A stretch of 64,000 bases of DNA from Burkholderiaceae bacterium 26 (lineage in GTDB: Bacteria; Pseudomonadota; Gammaproteobacteria; Burkholderiales; Burkholderiaceae): positions 186,001 through 250,000 of the forward strand of contig JYOB01000009.1 in NCBI GenBank assembly GCA_000955795.1, given 5' to 3'. This document shows, piece by piece, positions 26,231 through 35,260 of the stretch; within the stretch, counting starts at the first letter, position 1; the number at the start of each line of letters is the position of its first letter. The notes under the pieces were generated by a model. That model did no database searches, was not told the DNA's origin, and saw nothing but the letters and a program-made list of their open reading frames with translations. Both the position numbers and the translations under genes were made by a program.

Positions 26231-26254
26231 TTATTAAGAAACGGAAACATTCTT
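26231..26254 (+). repeat. T6SS control-region repeat, copy 2
   Basis: The second copy spans 26231-26249 and starts 66 bp after copy 1. Its symmetric arms are AAGAA (26236-26240) and TTCTT (26250-26254). Relative to copy 1, both arms changed together (GG/CC to GA/TC), keeping the palindrome. That suggests a protein-binding site under selection. Confidence 0.6.
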
Positions 26255-26264
26255 CGGTTTTTCT

Positions 26265-26288
26265 TTATTAAGAAATCGAAACAATTCA
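26265..26288 (+). repeat. T6SS control-region repeat, copy 3
   Basis: The third copy spans 26265-26283 and starts 34 bp after copy 2. The left arm AAGAA is kept, but the right arm is degenerate (ATTCA at 26284-26288). It lies 71 bp upstream of the first tssJ start codon, which would suit activation of tssJKL. Confidence 0.55.
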
Positions 26289-26358
26289 CCGGATTCCTTT
26301 AGCGGAACAGGCGCGACAGCAGTCAAACAAAGAGAATTAAGTAATTCAGAAATCAGGC

Positions 26359-27063
26359 ATGAAGATGATGAAATTCGATGCTGCTTGGGGGCAAGCGGCT
26401 AGGCAGCCGGGCTGCGGCGGCCTTCTGAAGCACTCTCTGAAGCACCGTCTCGCAGGGGCGCTCAAGCTGATGCTGGTGAGCGCCAGCGTGGCCGCATTAG
26501 CCGCCTGCTCCACCGGTGCGAGCGTGCTGGCTGGTGCGGCCAACGGCGCCCTGGAAGCGATGGGACTCAAATCGTCGAACCTGCCCGACGCGCAGAAGCC
26601 GCCACGTGAAGTGCCGCTCAAGATGACGGCGGGCAATAACCTGAACGCCGCCAACGACCGCCGTCCGGTAGCGGTAGTGGTGCGCCTGTATTCACTGAAA
26701 GACCCGACCAGCTTCCTGCAGGCGCCGTATGACACGTTCATCGACCCGGCGCGTGAGAAGCAAACGCTGGGCGCGGATCTGGTCAATGTGCGGGAAATGA
26801 CGCTGATCCCCGGTCAGCGCTACGACTTCACCGAGAAGGTCTCGCGCGAGGCCACCACGCTGGGCATCGTGGCGCTGTTCCGCAGCCCTGCAGCACAGCG
26901 CTGGAAATTTGCTTTCAACACCGAGAAGAACGAGAAGTCGGGCATCGTGATCGGGCTGCACGCCTGCGCCATGACGGTCACGTCCGGCACGCTGACCACC
27001 CCCGCCGGCGCCACGCCGCTGACTGATGTCAACCTGCTCTCCCCCGCGGTTTGCGGTAGCTGA
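26359..27063 (+). CDS. tssJ: TssJ T6SS outer-membrane lipoprotein
   Basis: The product of up to 234 aa has a long N-terminus, a signal segment and lipobox LAAC (about residues 47-50). A beta-sandwich domain follows with VVVRLYSLKDPTSFLQAPYDTF and LIPGQRYDF, which are the TssJ hallmarks. The protein anchors TssM at the outer membrane. ATGs at 26365 and 26368 follow the first; the one at 26365 has better spacing from CAGG, so the start is uncertain by a few codons. It leads the rightward tssJKL set. Confidence 0.9.
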   Translation: MKMMKFDAAWGQAARQPGCGGLLKHSLKHRLAGALKLMLVSASVAALAACSTGASVLAGAANGALEAMGLKSSNLPDAQKPPREVPLKMTAGNNLNAANDRRPVAVVVRLYSLKDPTSFLQAPYDTFIDPAREKQTLGADLVNVREMTLIPGQRYDFTEKVSREATTLGIVALFRSPAAQRWKFAFNTEKNEKSGIVIGLHACAMTVTSGTLTTPAGATPLTDVNLLSPAVCGS

Positions 27064-27078
27064 ACAACAAGGGCCAAC

Positions 27079-28425
27079 GTGAGTTACTCCGCAAAGATTC
27101 TCTGGGGCGAAGGGCTGTTCCTGCGTCCGCAGCATTTCCAGCGTCAGGACGCGTATCACGAGTCGCGCCTGCACGCGACCGCGCAAGTCATCCAGCCATA
27201 CGGATGGGGCATCCGCCATGCGCGCTTCGATACCGATGCGCTGGCCAGCGGCGTGCTGCGCGTGATTGAGCTGTCGCTGTTCTTTCCCGATGGCGAGCTG
27301 TATTTCGCTCCACAGGCTGATGCGCTTCCGCCGCCACTGGTGCTGGACGCCATTCCCGCCGGCGTGTCGGAGCTGACGTTCCATATCGCGCTGTATCCGC
27401 TGCAAGACAACGGCGGCAACTACCGCGAGCAGATCGAAGGCGCATCGGTATCGCGCTTTGTCGGCACGGAAGAGGAAACGGCAGACCTGTATACCGAGGC
27501 CGAGCCTGCTGCCATCACGTATCTGAAGAAGTCGGTCAAGCTGATTGCCGAGACGGAACCGCGCGAGCAGTTCATCTCGCTGCCCGTGGTGCGCGTGCGG
27601 CGCACCGGCACCGGCGGCTTTGAACTGGACGAAAACTTTGTCGCGCCCAGCATGGCGATCAACGCCTCGGCCGTGCTGTATCAACGCCTGCGCCGGCTGC
27701 TTGACGCGCTGCAGGCCAAGGTCAACGCGCTGTACGGTTTCCACCGCGAGCCGACCAAGAACATCATTGAATTCCGCTCCGGCGACATTGCATCGTTCTG
27801 GCTGCTGCACACGGCCAATGCGGCCTTCGCGGCGCTGTCGCACCTGTATCACCACCCCGACCTGCACCCTGAGCGCCTGTTCCAGGAAATGCTGCGTCTG
27901 GCCGGCGCGCTGATGACGTTCACCAAGAGCTACACGCTGGCCGACCTGCCTGCCTACGACCACGACAATCCGGGCCCGGTGTTTGCCAAGCTCGACACGA
28001 TCGTGCGCGAGCTGCTCGATACCGTCATCTCCACGCGCTACTTTGCGATCGCTCTGGAAGAGACGCGCCCTTCGTTCCACCTCGGCCGCATCGACTCCGG
28101 CAAGATCGACGACCAGACCAGCTTCTATCTGTCGGTGTCGGCAGACATGCCCGCAGCCGAGCTGGTGGAAGCCATTCCGGCGCGCTTCAAGGTCGGTGCA
28201 CCCGACGACGTGGAAAAGCTCGTGTTGTCGTCCATGCCCGGCGTGCCACTCACGTATACGCCACAAGTGCCGCCCGCCATTCCGGTGCGCCCGGGCGCGT
28301 GCTACTTCGCCGTTGAAGCACGGGGCATGCTGTACGAACGCATGCTGCAAGCGCAGACCCTCACTATCTATGCCCCGGCCGGTATCCGGGAACTCAAACT
28401 TGAACTGATCGCGGTGACTTCATGA
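27079..28425 (+). CDS. tssK: TssK T6SS baseplate adaptor
   Basis: The 448-aa protein starts at a GTG with AAGGG upstream and reads ILWGEGLFLRPQHFQRQDAY, the unmistakable TssK N-terminus. It also carries YHHPDLHPERLFQEMLRL and a C-terminal IYAPAGIRELKLELIAV. TssK trimers link the baseplate to the TssJLM membrane complex. The stop overlaps the tssL start by ATGA. Confidence 0.97.
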   Translation: MSYSAKILWGEGLFLRPQHFQRQDAYHESRLHATAQVIQPYGWGIRHARFDTDALASGVLRVIELSLFFPDGELYFAPQADALPPPLVLDAIPAGVSELTFHIALYPLQDNGGNYREQIEGASVSRFVGTEEETADLYTEAEPAAITYLKKSVKLIAETEPREQFISLPVVRVRRTGTGGFELDENFVAPSMAINASAVLYQRLRRLLDALQAKVNALYGFHREPTKNIIEFRSGDIASFWLLHTANAAFAALSHLYHHPDLHPERLFQEMLRLAGALMTFTKSYTLADLPAYDHDNPGPVFAKLDTIVRELLDTVISTRYFAIALEETRPSFHLGRIDSGKIDDQTSFYLSVSADMPAAELVEAIPARFKVGAPDDVEKLVLSSMPGVPLTYTPQVPPAIPVRPGACYFAVEARGMLYERMLQAQTLTIYAPAGIRELKLELIAVTS

Positions 28426-29207
28426 GCGCTACCTCCACCCCTTCGCTGTTTGGCGGTTCGGCACCGGCAACCGCTGCGGCGGATGCACGTGAATCCAACA
28501 CACACGCGCGCACGCTGCTTGATTTGCTGTATGACGGCTTCTTCATGCTGTTCCAGTTGCGCAACGCCCAGCAGCCGGCCAGCGCGGAAGAGTTCCTGAA
28601 CCGCGTACGCGCCTTCCTTGACGATTTCGACCGTGGCGCCAAGCGCCTCAACGTGTCGGCAGAAGACGTGTTCGACGCCAAGTACGCGTTTTGCGCGGCC
28701 GTGGACGAAACCATCCTGTCGTCCAACTTTGCGATCCGCCCGGCCTGGGAGCGCCGCCCGCTGCAGCTCGTGCTGTTTGGCGAACAGCTCGCCGGCGAGA
28801 CATTCTTCGTCAAGCTTGAAGAGCTGCGTGCACACGGCGCGCCCCGCCTGCAGGCGCTGGAGGTGTTCCACATGTGCCTGCTGCTGGGCTTCCGCGGCAA
28901 GTACATCCTCGAAGGGCCGGAGAAACTGGCTTACCTGACCGCACGCCTGGGCGACGAGATTTCCGCCATCAAGGGCAAGCGCGCCGCATTTGCACCGCAC
29001 TGGCCGCTGCCCGACAAGGTCGCGCACATGCTCAAGCGCGAAACGCCGCTGTGGATTTTTGGCGCCGTGTTTGCACTGATCGGGCTGCTGGGCTTCCTCG
29101 GGCTGTCGCACACGCTGAGCACCAAGACCAACGAAACGCTGGAAGGGTATTCGCAGGTCATCAAGCTCGGGCCGCGCTTCTCGCACCTGACGATTTCGCT
29201 GCCTTGA
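28422..29207 (+). CDS. tssL: TssL (DotU-like) T6SS inner-membrane protein, short form
   Basis: The 261-aa protein has the DotU/IcmH cytoplasmic domain (about residues 30-200; AKYAFCAAVDETILSS, EVFHMCLLLGFRGKY) and a single membrane helix (about 208-230; WIFGAVFALIGLLGFLGL). It ends about 30 residues after the helix, so it has no peptidoglycan-binding domain. The OmpA-type protein at 2620-3441 probably supplies that function. The start is coupled to tssK by ATGA and the stop overlaps a small frame by TGATG. Confidence 0.95.
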   Translation: MSATSTPSLFGGSAPATAAADARESNTHARTLLDLLYDGFFMLFQLRNAQQPASAEEFLNRVRAFLDDFDRGAKRLNVSAEDVFDAKYAFCAAVDETILSSNFAIRPAWERRPLQLVLFGEQLAGETFFVKLEELRAHGAPRLQALEVFHMCLLLGFRGKYILEGPEKLAYLTARLGDEISAIKGKRAAFAPHWPLPDKVAHMLKRETPLWIFGAVFALIGLLGFLGLSHTLSTKTNETLEGYSQVIKLGPRFSHLTISLP

Positions 29208-29281
29208 TGGCCACGATGGGCCGCGTGCCCATGCTCCTGCTGAAACGCAACACGAACCCCAGCGCGACGCTGTTCCGATGA
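29207..29281 (+). CDS. 24-codon coupling ORF between tssL and vgrG-2
   Basis: An ATG that overlaps the tssL stop (TGATG, 29205-29209) opens a frame of 24 codons. It ends in a TGA overlapping the vgrG-2 start (ATGA, 29278-29281). The peptide begins MATMGRVPMLLLKRN. Such double overlaps can pass ribosomes from one gene to the next. It may have no product of its own, or it may be the remnant of a gene once located here (tssM usually follows tssL). Neither can be decided from this sequence. Confidence 0.35.
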   Translation: MATMGRVPMLLLKRNTNPSATLFR

Positions 29282-32007
29282 AGCCTTTGTCCAACCTGCC
29301 GGCCGCCGTGCCACAAGCCGTCCTGGGCGCGTTGCTCGGGCAGCAGACCCGCCAGATCACGCTTGAGACGGCGCTCGCTTCCGACAACCTGGTCGTGGAG
29401 CGCTTTACCGCCACCGAAGCGGTGTCGGCCTCGTTCGTCCTGCATATCGATTGTCTGAGCCCGTCGGCGCATCTGGACACGGCCAAGCTGGCCTCGCAGG
29501 AAGTCACGCTGCGCCTGGTGCAAGCCGACGGCAAGCGGCGTGCGTGGCACGGTTACGTAGCGGATTGCGCATCGCTTGGCGGCGACGGCGGCCTCGCGCG
29601 CTACCGCCTGCGCGTCGTGCCGTGGCTGGATCGGCTGCGCACGCGCAGCGATTGCTTCGTCTACCAGGACAAGACCGCGCTGGAGATCATCGAAGAGGTT
29701 TTCAGCGAATATCCCACCGCGCATTACAAGATCGCGGCCACGCAGCCGTGCGCCAAGCGCTCGATCTGCTGCCAATACCGCGAAACCGACTACGCCTTCG
29801 TGATGCGCCTGCTGGCCGAGGAAGGCCTGTCGTTCCGCATTGAACACGAGCAAAGCGACGACAAGCAGCAGCAAGGCAGCGCCCAGTCGCGCCACACCGT
29901 CGTCGTCTTCGACAACGATGCGCAACGGCCCACCTGTCCGCAGCCGGAGATCCGCTTCCACCGCGTTGACGCCACCGAAAGCGACGACGCGATCGAGCGC
30001 TTCTCAAACGCGCACAGCGTGGGCACCAACGCAGTGACGCTCGCCTCGTGGGACTACAAGGCATTGGCCGCCACCAGTGCCCAAGCCAGCGCAAGCGACC
30101 CCGGCGGCGAACTGCCCACGCTGGAACGCTTTGAAGCCTCGGGCTCGTATCAATATTCGAATGCGCAAGAGGCCAGCCGCGCCGCGCAGTTGCGCATGCA
30201 GGCACACGAAGGCGCATACCTGCGCTACGAGGGGCAAGGCAGCGTGCGCCAATTGGGCGCTGGCCAACGCTTTACGCTCACGCAGCATTTCGACAGCAAG
30301 CACAGCGAGTTCGTCACGCTCCAGGTCGAACACGAAGCCGCCAACAACCTCGGCGCCGACATCGCAAAGTTGCTCTCCACCACCGATATCGAATCGGGCA
30401 GCTACCGCAATCGTTTCGTCGCCGTGCCGGCAGAAGCGCCCATCGTGCCGCCCTACCGCCGTCGCCCGACCGCGCCCGAGGGCCAGGCCGCCGTGGTCAT
30501 CGCCGACGATGGCGCGCCGCTCACCACCGACCGCGACCACCGCGTGCGCGTGCGCTTTCCGTGGCTGCGCGCGCCGGAGGTCAATGCGTTTTCCGACCCG
30601 TCCAGCAGCGACCGCGCGCAGGTCACCGCCTGGGTGCGCGTGGCCAGCGCCAGCGCGGGCCCGAACTGGGGCGGCAATCACCTGCCGCGCGCCGGCACGC
30701 AAGTGCTGCTGACCTTCATCGACGGCGACATCGATCGTCCGATGATCGCCATGCAGCTGCACAACACGCAAGACGCCCTGCCCTGGGCCCCTGCCGATGC
30801 GCCGCTTGGGCAGGCACTGTCCGGCTGGCACTCGCAGGGCCTTGGGGGCGACGGCTACAACCAGTGGGTCGTCGACGATCACCCCGGCCAATTGCGCACG
30901 CGCCTGGCCAGCTCCACCGCCAACAGCCAGCTGAACCTCGGCTATGTCACCTCGCACGGCGCCACGGGCGGAGACCGCGGCACCTGGCGTGGCACTGGTG
31001 CGGAGCTACGCACCGATGCCTGGGCCGTGGTGCGCGCGGGTGCGGGCCTGCTGCTCTCCACTACCGCGCGGGCGCAAGCCGGCGGCACGCTGCTCGACGC
31101 CCATGAAGCGCGTGGGCAACTCACCGCCGCGCAGAAAACTGCACAGCGCTTGTCGGACGCGGCCTCCAGCCAGCAAGCGTTGCCCCTGACCGCCAACGAA
31201 GCCTTCGAGCCGATCGACAAAGCACTCGACCCTGCGCAGGACGGCAAGTACCCCAGCAACGTCAACGGCCAGGATTCTCAGCAGCCAGTCGACAAGTTCG
31301 GCCAGCCGCTGCTGGTGACCGAATCGCCATCGAGCATCGCGCTCACCTCGCAAGCCACGACTACCGTCTACGCGGGGCGCCATCTGCACGGCACTGCGCA
31401 GGCTGACTGGCACCTCGCAACGGGCAATGTCATTGCAGCGGCGGCGGCAAAGGGCGTGAGCCTGTTCGCCCAGCGCAACGGCATCCGCGTGATTGCCGAA
31501 GGCGGGCCGGTGTCGATCCAGGCGCATACCGATGCGCTGGCCGTGCTGGCAGACAAGGCGGTTACCGTGACCTCGTCGGCCGATTCGGTCGAGATCCTCG
31601 CGCAGCAGAACGTCGTGCTGCATGGTGGGGATTCGTTGATCCGGCTGGAAGGGAATGCGGTGACGTTTGAGACGTCGGGGCTGCTGTCGGTTAAGGGGGC
31701 CGGGCATCCGTTTGAGGGGCCTGGGGGGCAGGCGGCGGCGTTGCCGGCGTTGCCCTTTGGTTCTCTGATGCCTAAACCGGCGGAGCAATCGTTGCTCCAA
31801 AAATTCGACGAGCAGGTGCTGTTCAAGGACGCTGACCAGAAGGTCGTCGATGGCCGGCTGCGCTTCCGCATACAAAACAAAGCGCAGCCCGAGCAGACCT
31901 TGCAAGGTGACGCCCCGCATGGGGGTGAGACGACACGACTCCAAACGCCCACAGAGCAACCACTCGAGCATGCCCTGCGCTACGCTCGTTTCAAATTCGA
32001 TCGATGA
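29278..32007 (+). CDS. vgrG: VgrG-2 (TssI) T6SS spike protein
   Basis: The 909-aa VgrG shares the layout of VgrG-1: a gp27-like domain (about 20-380), a gp5-like OB-fold (about 410-520; DHRVRVRFPWLRAP, GPNWGGNHLPRAGTQVLLTF, GDIDRPMIAMQLHN) and a DUF2345 region (about 640-820). The C-terminal tail (about 845-909) has VVDGRLRFRIQNKAQ and EHALRYARFKFDR, which is reminiscent of the transthyretin-like extensions that receive effectors. No DUF4123 adaptor gene follows, so loading may be direct through this tail. The next gene starts 18 bp later. Confidence 0.94.
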   Translation: MKPLSNLPAAVPQAVLGALLGQQTRQITLETALASDNLVVERFTATEAVSASFVLHIDCLSPSAHLDTAKLASQEVTLRLVQADGKRRAWHGYVADCASLGGDGGLARYRLRVVPWLDRLRTRSDCFVYQDKTALEIIEEVFSEYPTAHYKIAATQPCAKRSICCQYRETDYAFVMRLLAEEGLSFRIEHEQSDDKQQQGSAQSRHTVVVFDNDAQRPTCPQPEIRFHRVDATESDDAIERFSNAHSVGTNAVTLASWDYKALAATSAQASASDPGGELPTLERFEASGSYQYSNAQEASRAAQLRMQAHEGAYLRYEGQGSVRQLGAGQRFTLTQHFDSKHSEFVTLQVEHEAANNLGADIAKLLSTTDIESGSYRNRFVAVPAEAPIVPPYRRRPTAPEGQAAVVIADDGAPLTTDRDHRVRVRFPWLRAPEVNAFSDPSSSDRAQVTAWVRVASASAGPNWGGNHLPRAGTQVLLTFIDGDIDRPMIAMQLHNTQDALPWAPADAPLGQALSGWHSQGLGGDGYNQWVVDDHPGQLRTRLASSTANSQLNLGYVTSHGATGGDRGTWRGTGAELRTDAWAVVRAGAGLLLSTTARAQAGGTLLDAHEARGQLTAAQKTAQRLSDAASSQQALPLTANEAFEPIDKALDPAQDGKYPSNVNGQDSQQPVDKFGQPLLVTESPSSIALTSQATTTVYAGRHLHGTAQADWHLATGNVIAAAAAKGVSLFAQRNGIRVIAEGGPVSIQAHTDALAVLADKAVTVTSSADSVEILAQQNVVLHGGDSLIRLEGNAVTFETSGLLSVKGAGHPFEGPGGQAAALPALPFGSLMPKPAEQSLLQKFDEQVLFKDADQKVVDGRLRFRIQNKAQPEQTLQGDAPHGGETTRLQTPTEQPLEHALRYARFKFDR

Positions 32008-32025
32008 AAGGAGAAGGTTTGCACA

Positions 32026-33444
32026 ATGGCGCATGACGACGACAACGGCTACGACATCGAAGTGCTTGGCCAGTGCCGGACAAACCCGAGAGAAGGATCT
32101 CAGCACACACAGAATGTCGAAGCCAGATTCCTGTGGTCATACGCGCAGGAAGAAGCTCTGGTTGCGCTTAGCGAGCAAGGTGCGGACAAGTGTTGGCACC
32201 TGATTGCCGATCCCGAGCGGCGAGCCAAACGCATTGCTGCCCGTTATGCCGACCTGTACTTCGCGAGTGCCGATAAGTCGCGCGGCAAGCTGCAGATGCT
32301 CTGGCCAGCTTTGGCAGCCTTCGTGGTCAAGGACATTGTGGACGCCTACCGATATTCGCGCGAGGACGTACTCAACGGGGGCTGGTCCAACATGGCGCGC
32401 ACTTCGGGCCCGTCGCAATTGGTATCCGAGTTGCTCACAGACGCGTCACCTTACGAACACTCTTTACGCGTGTATGCAGCGCTGGCCAAGGGAAACTTGT
32501 GGCTGTTCATGGACATCTACCCTTGGCTGTGGTTTGTGCTCGAGTATGGCCTCAATCGGGATGGCAGTTTGAATGCCGATCGGTTGCGCAGTCACGTGGA
32601 AGAGCGTGACGCCAGTACGCTGCAGGCGCAGTCCAGGGATGCGGTCAAGGAGTTACCCTTCGGCGCCAACTGGATGAAGAGATTGCAAGCACGTATCGAA
32701 GCTGACCCGGTGTACGCACACGGGCGAAGCTACTTCCAGACCGCCCCAACATGGGGGGGAATGGACGGCGGCTATGGACAGTTCGAAGCCAATGCAGGGC
32801 AAGCACACCGTTACGTGAAAGCGAACGTAAAGAACTACGACAAAGGCTATCGAGTGCCGGGCTCGGAATACTGGGGGAGCTTCCAGCAGGCCTTCTATGT
32901 CATGGAGGAAGAGCGCAAAGAGCTGAGCCGACTCGTGGACGACACGGGAGCCCTCGGACGACTGCAGAAGGTGGCGCAGTTTAAGGTGACCGATGAAGTA
33001 AGAAAGACGTACTCTCTTTTCATCGACGAATATGCTCTGGACCGGGCCGGCAAAGTCAGCAGTCAGCAGGAAGAGGTGAACATCATTGCAAAGCAGGAGC
33101 AGATCAATGTGCTGCAACCGTTGATCTACCAAGACTCAAAGCTGATAAAGACAATGGATATCAACCATCGAATCAGCCGCGCGTCGCTGGGTTCATTGTC
33201 CCCTACCTATACGCTGTACTTCAGCTCTGCCCCGAAGAACGCTGACCCAGCGTTACAGGCGACCTTCGATAAGCCGAAGGGCCCTTGGGACTATGTGACG
33301 GGGAAAAAGATGAGCTTGCCGAACCCGACAGACCGGATGGTCTATGTCAAGGAACTCGCAGACAAGTTCAACGACTTGATGAAGAACAGACGGTCATATA
33401 TGGATGGCGAACTCCAAAAAATCCGAGGGTGGCTTCATGCTTAA
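32026..33444 (+). CDS. Putative T6SS effector, DUF2515-like
   Basis: The 472-aa protein has a good ribosome-binding site (AAGGAGAAG) and starts MAHDDDNGYDIEVLG. It is soluble and mostly helical, without a signal peptide. The block RYADLYFASADKSRGKLQMLWPALAAF resembles proteins annotated DUF2515, which are found beside vgrG genes; I hold that family call only moderately. Being directly behind a VgrG and overlapped by a lipoprotein gene makes it a strong effector candidate. I cannot point to catalytic residues. Confidence 0.6.
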   Translation: MAHDDDNGYDIEVLGQCRTNPREGSQHTQNVEARFLWSYAQEEALVALSEQGADKCWHLIADPERRAKRIAARYADLYFASADKSRGKLQMLWPALAAFVVKDIVDAYRYSREDVLNGGWSNMARTSGPSQLVSELLTDASPYEHSLRVYAALAKGNLWLFMDIYPWLWFVLEYGLNRDGSLNADRLRSHVEERDASTLQAQSRDAVKELPFGANWMKRLQARIEADPVYAHGRSYFQTAPTWGGMDGGYGQFEANAGQAHRYVKANVKNYDKGYRVPGSEYWGSFQQAFYVMEEERKELSRLVDDTGALGRLQKVAQFKVTDEVRKTYSLFIDEYALDRAGKVSSQQEEVNIIAKQEQINVLQPLIYQDSKLIKTMDINHRISRASLGSLSPTYTLYFSSAPKNADPALQATFDKPKGPWDYVTGKKMSLPNPTDRMVYVKELADKFNDLMKNRRSYMDGELQKIRGWLHA

Positions 33445-34300
33445 CCGGCGGCATTTCATGATGCTTGCCGTGCTGCCCATCATGGGCAGCTTGCTGGGTT
33501 GTACCAAGAGTGCAGGAGAAGGAATGACAGAAATACGGTTCGATCTTGGGAAGAACATCGTCGACACAGCACGTGCGTCGGGCGTTCCGGCGTTCGCAAC
33601 CGACAACATCGATGGCTATATCAGCTATAGCGTCTCGCCAGTCCCGGACGCCGTGGTCGCGCACTACACGCGTGAAGGCTTTGAGATTCGGTGGCACCCC
33701 ATCTTCTCGCTGGCCATGCGTGCCGACGAGAAGAGATTTCCGGACCGTAGGGTTCAGTCGGTGTCCCTTCTGCTTAACGATAAGAGCATAAAGACGAACG
33801 CTGAGGCGCAGACCCTGGTGGAACAAACCATCGCTCAGTTCCAGCGTGGTAAGTGGCAGCGATATTACGACCCTGAATCGGAAGTGCTGCTGACAGGGCG
33901 TTCCAGCTTGCTGAATGAGAATGGTCAATTCGCACGTTTCCCGCGAACGATTGACCCCGCGTACAAGATTCCCGCGCAAGACTGGCCCGCAGTTGTACAA
34001 CAAGGCCCCATTTGGCGCTGGGTCGGTGACGGCGTGTTGGCAGAGTTGAGCGTCAAAGGCGACGTAGGCACAACCGGACTGAACTACGACGTTCGTCTTA
34101 GCTTCGATCTCCTGGATGTGGCACTCAAACGCGATGCGGAGAATCTGGAGCAGCATCTCAAAGAAGGGGATGCCAAAGGCTGGAACAGTACCGCCGAACA
34201 CGAAGCAGACAAGAAAAAGCGTGTCGAACTGAACAAACTTCTGATCGAGAACGCCATCAAGCGCGGCGATGCAGTGGTCAGCCCCGGTACTTCGCACTAA
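33437..34300 (+). CDS. Lipoprotein, candidate immunity protein for the DUF2515-like effector
   Basis: The ATG at 33437 (MLNRRHFMMLAVLPIMGSLL) is preceded by GAGGGTGG and overlaps the effector gene by 8 bp; an upstream frame start at 33404 has less support. The 287-aa product has a signal peptide with lipobox SLLGC (about residues 16-20). The mature protein is soluble, with alternating beta and helical parts and a charged helix near the end. Overlap with a putative effector plus export to the envelope is the usual pattern for immunity against a periplasm-acting toxin. The family was not recognised. Confidence 0.6.
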   Translation: MLNRRHFMMLAVLPIMGSLLGCTKSAGEGMTEIRFDLGKNIVDTARASGVPAFATDNIDGYISYSVSPVPDAVVAHYTREGFEIRWHPIFSLAMRADEKRFPDRRVQSVSLLLNDKSIKTNAEAQTLVEQTIAQFQRGKWQRYYDPESEVLLTGRSSLLNENGQFARFPRTIDPAYKIPAQDWPAVVQQGPIWRWVGDGVLAELSVKGDVGTTGLNYDVRLSFDLLDVALKRDAENLEQHLKEGDAKGWNSTAEHEADKKKRVELNKLLIENAIKRGDAVVSPGTSH

Positions 34301-34426
34301 CATCGCACACGGTCCCGCAACATCTACCGACTTGCGTCCGTGGCCACATCGCACGTGGCAGTTCCATCGCGTGCCCTAGCGAATGCAGCGCGTTAAATTC
34401 GTCCTCGGCAACTGGGCAGGTCATTG

Positions 34427-35203
34427 ATGTTTTGGCTTCTCTATCTGACCCTTCCCGTCTACGCCGGGGCGCAGGCCGCATCGCACGTCGCACCTAAGCA
34501 CGGCTTCCTCGCGGGACTCGGTGTCCTGATTGCCGTGATGATCGCCGTGCTGGTGCCGCAAACGGCTTTTCTCCTTTGGTTGAGCGCCGTCGTGGATCGT
34601 CGGCGCAAAGCCAACCCCGAGAAAGGGCCGGCTCGGACCACGGTAGAGAGCGCCGACGTCCCGATGCCAGAGAAGACTGGCGCACGAGCACGCTTTCGCC
34701 AGTTGATCGTGTACGGCGAAGAAAACGGCCGCCACGCCGCAACGCGGCTCGTCTATGACCTATTGCTAAAGATGGTCGCCGAACACCAGGTCGTAGAACA
34801 AGGGCATGGCGAGACCGACACTTCGATGGTCTCCGCGAGGGAGTTGGCGGACGATCTGGCCGAGTTGCAGCCCGACGATGTACTTGTGGTTTTCCGCTCA
34901 CACGACAACGCGTGGGTCGGCTTCAGATGCGGAAACGACAGCTTCCGTTTTCGGCATCGCGCTGTGGGGAAAGTGATATGCACGATTATTTACCCGGCCA
35001 GGGGCGGCGGCGGGTACGACATCACATTTGAATTCCGAGCCCCACGTAACGATCGCTCATCAGCTGCTCGGGGACACATCGCCCAATACGAATTGCCCTT
35101 CGCCAATGAGGCACGGCACGTGAGCGCGCTCACCTCGGCATTCGGCGAGATTGCGGACATGCTCGACGCCAAGTTCGTGTGCCAGCAATATGCGGATGTC
35201 TAA
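34427..35203 (+). CDS. Hypothetical protein with two N-terminal membrane segments
   Basis: The ATG at 34427 is preceded by GGCAGG at good spacing and gives 258 aa. Two hydrophobic segments (about residues 1-20 and 27-54) are followed by a soluble domain of about 190 residues. No family was recognised. It follows the lipoprotein gene by 126 bp on the same strand and is probably an accessory gene of the vgrG-2 module. The spacer between them holds no gene that I can see. Confidence 0.55.
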   Translation: MFWLLYLTLPVYAGAQAASHVAPKHGFLAGLGVLIAVMIAVLVPQTAFLLWLSAVVDRRRKANPEKGPARTTVESADVPMPEKTGARARFRQLIVYGEENGRHAATRLVYDLLLKMVAEHQVVEQGHGETDTSMVSARELADDLAELQPDDVLVVFRSHDNAWVGFRCGNDSFRFRHRAVGKVICTIIYPARGGGGYDITFEFRAPRNDRSSAARGHIAQYELPFANEARHVSALTSAFGEIADMLDAKFVCQQYADV

Positions 35204-35260
35204 GCTTGCTTTTCACTCTACAGAGTGCGTAGTCAAACTGACGAACAACGACAAAACACC

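Larger units (their letters stand above)
26046..26358. promoter_or_regulatory. Divergent T6SS control region
   Basis: This 313-bp gap separates the leftward tssB operon from the rightward tssJKL genes. It is much more AT-rich than its surroundings. It contains the leftward promoter (26124-26153) and three copies of a 19-bp repeat (26165-26183, 26231-26249 and 26265-26283). For tssJ I see no good -35/-10 pair, which would fit activator-dependent transcription. Confidence 0.7.

Noticed and set aside
29278-32007. PAAR domain or PAAR gene to cap either VgrG
   Set aside because: No PAAR-repeat pattern was seen in either VgrG or in the small genes nearby; a PAAR protein may be encoded outside the window.
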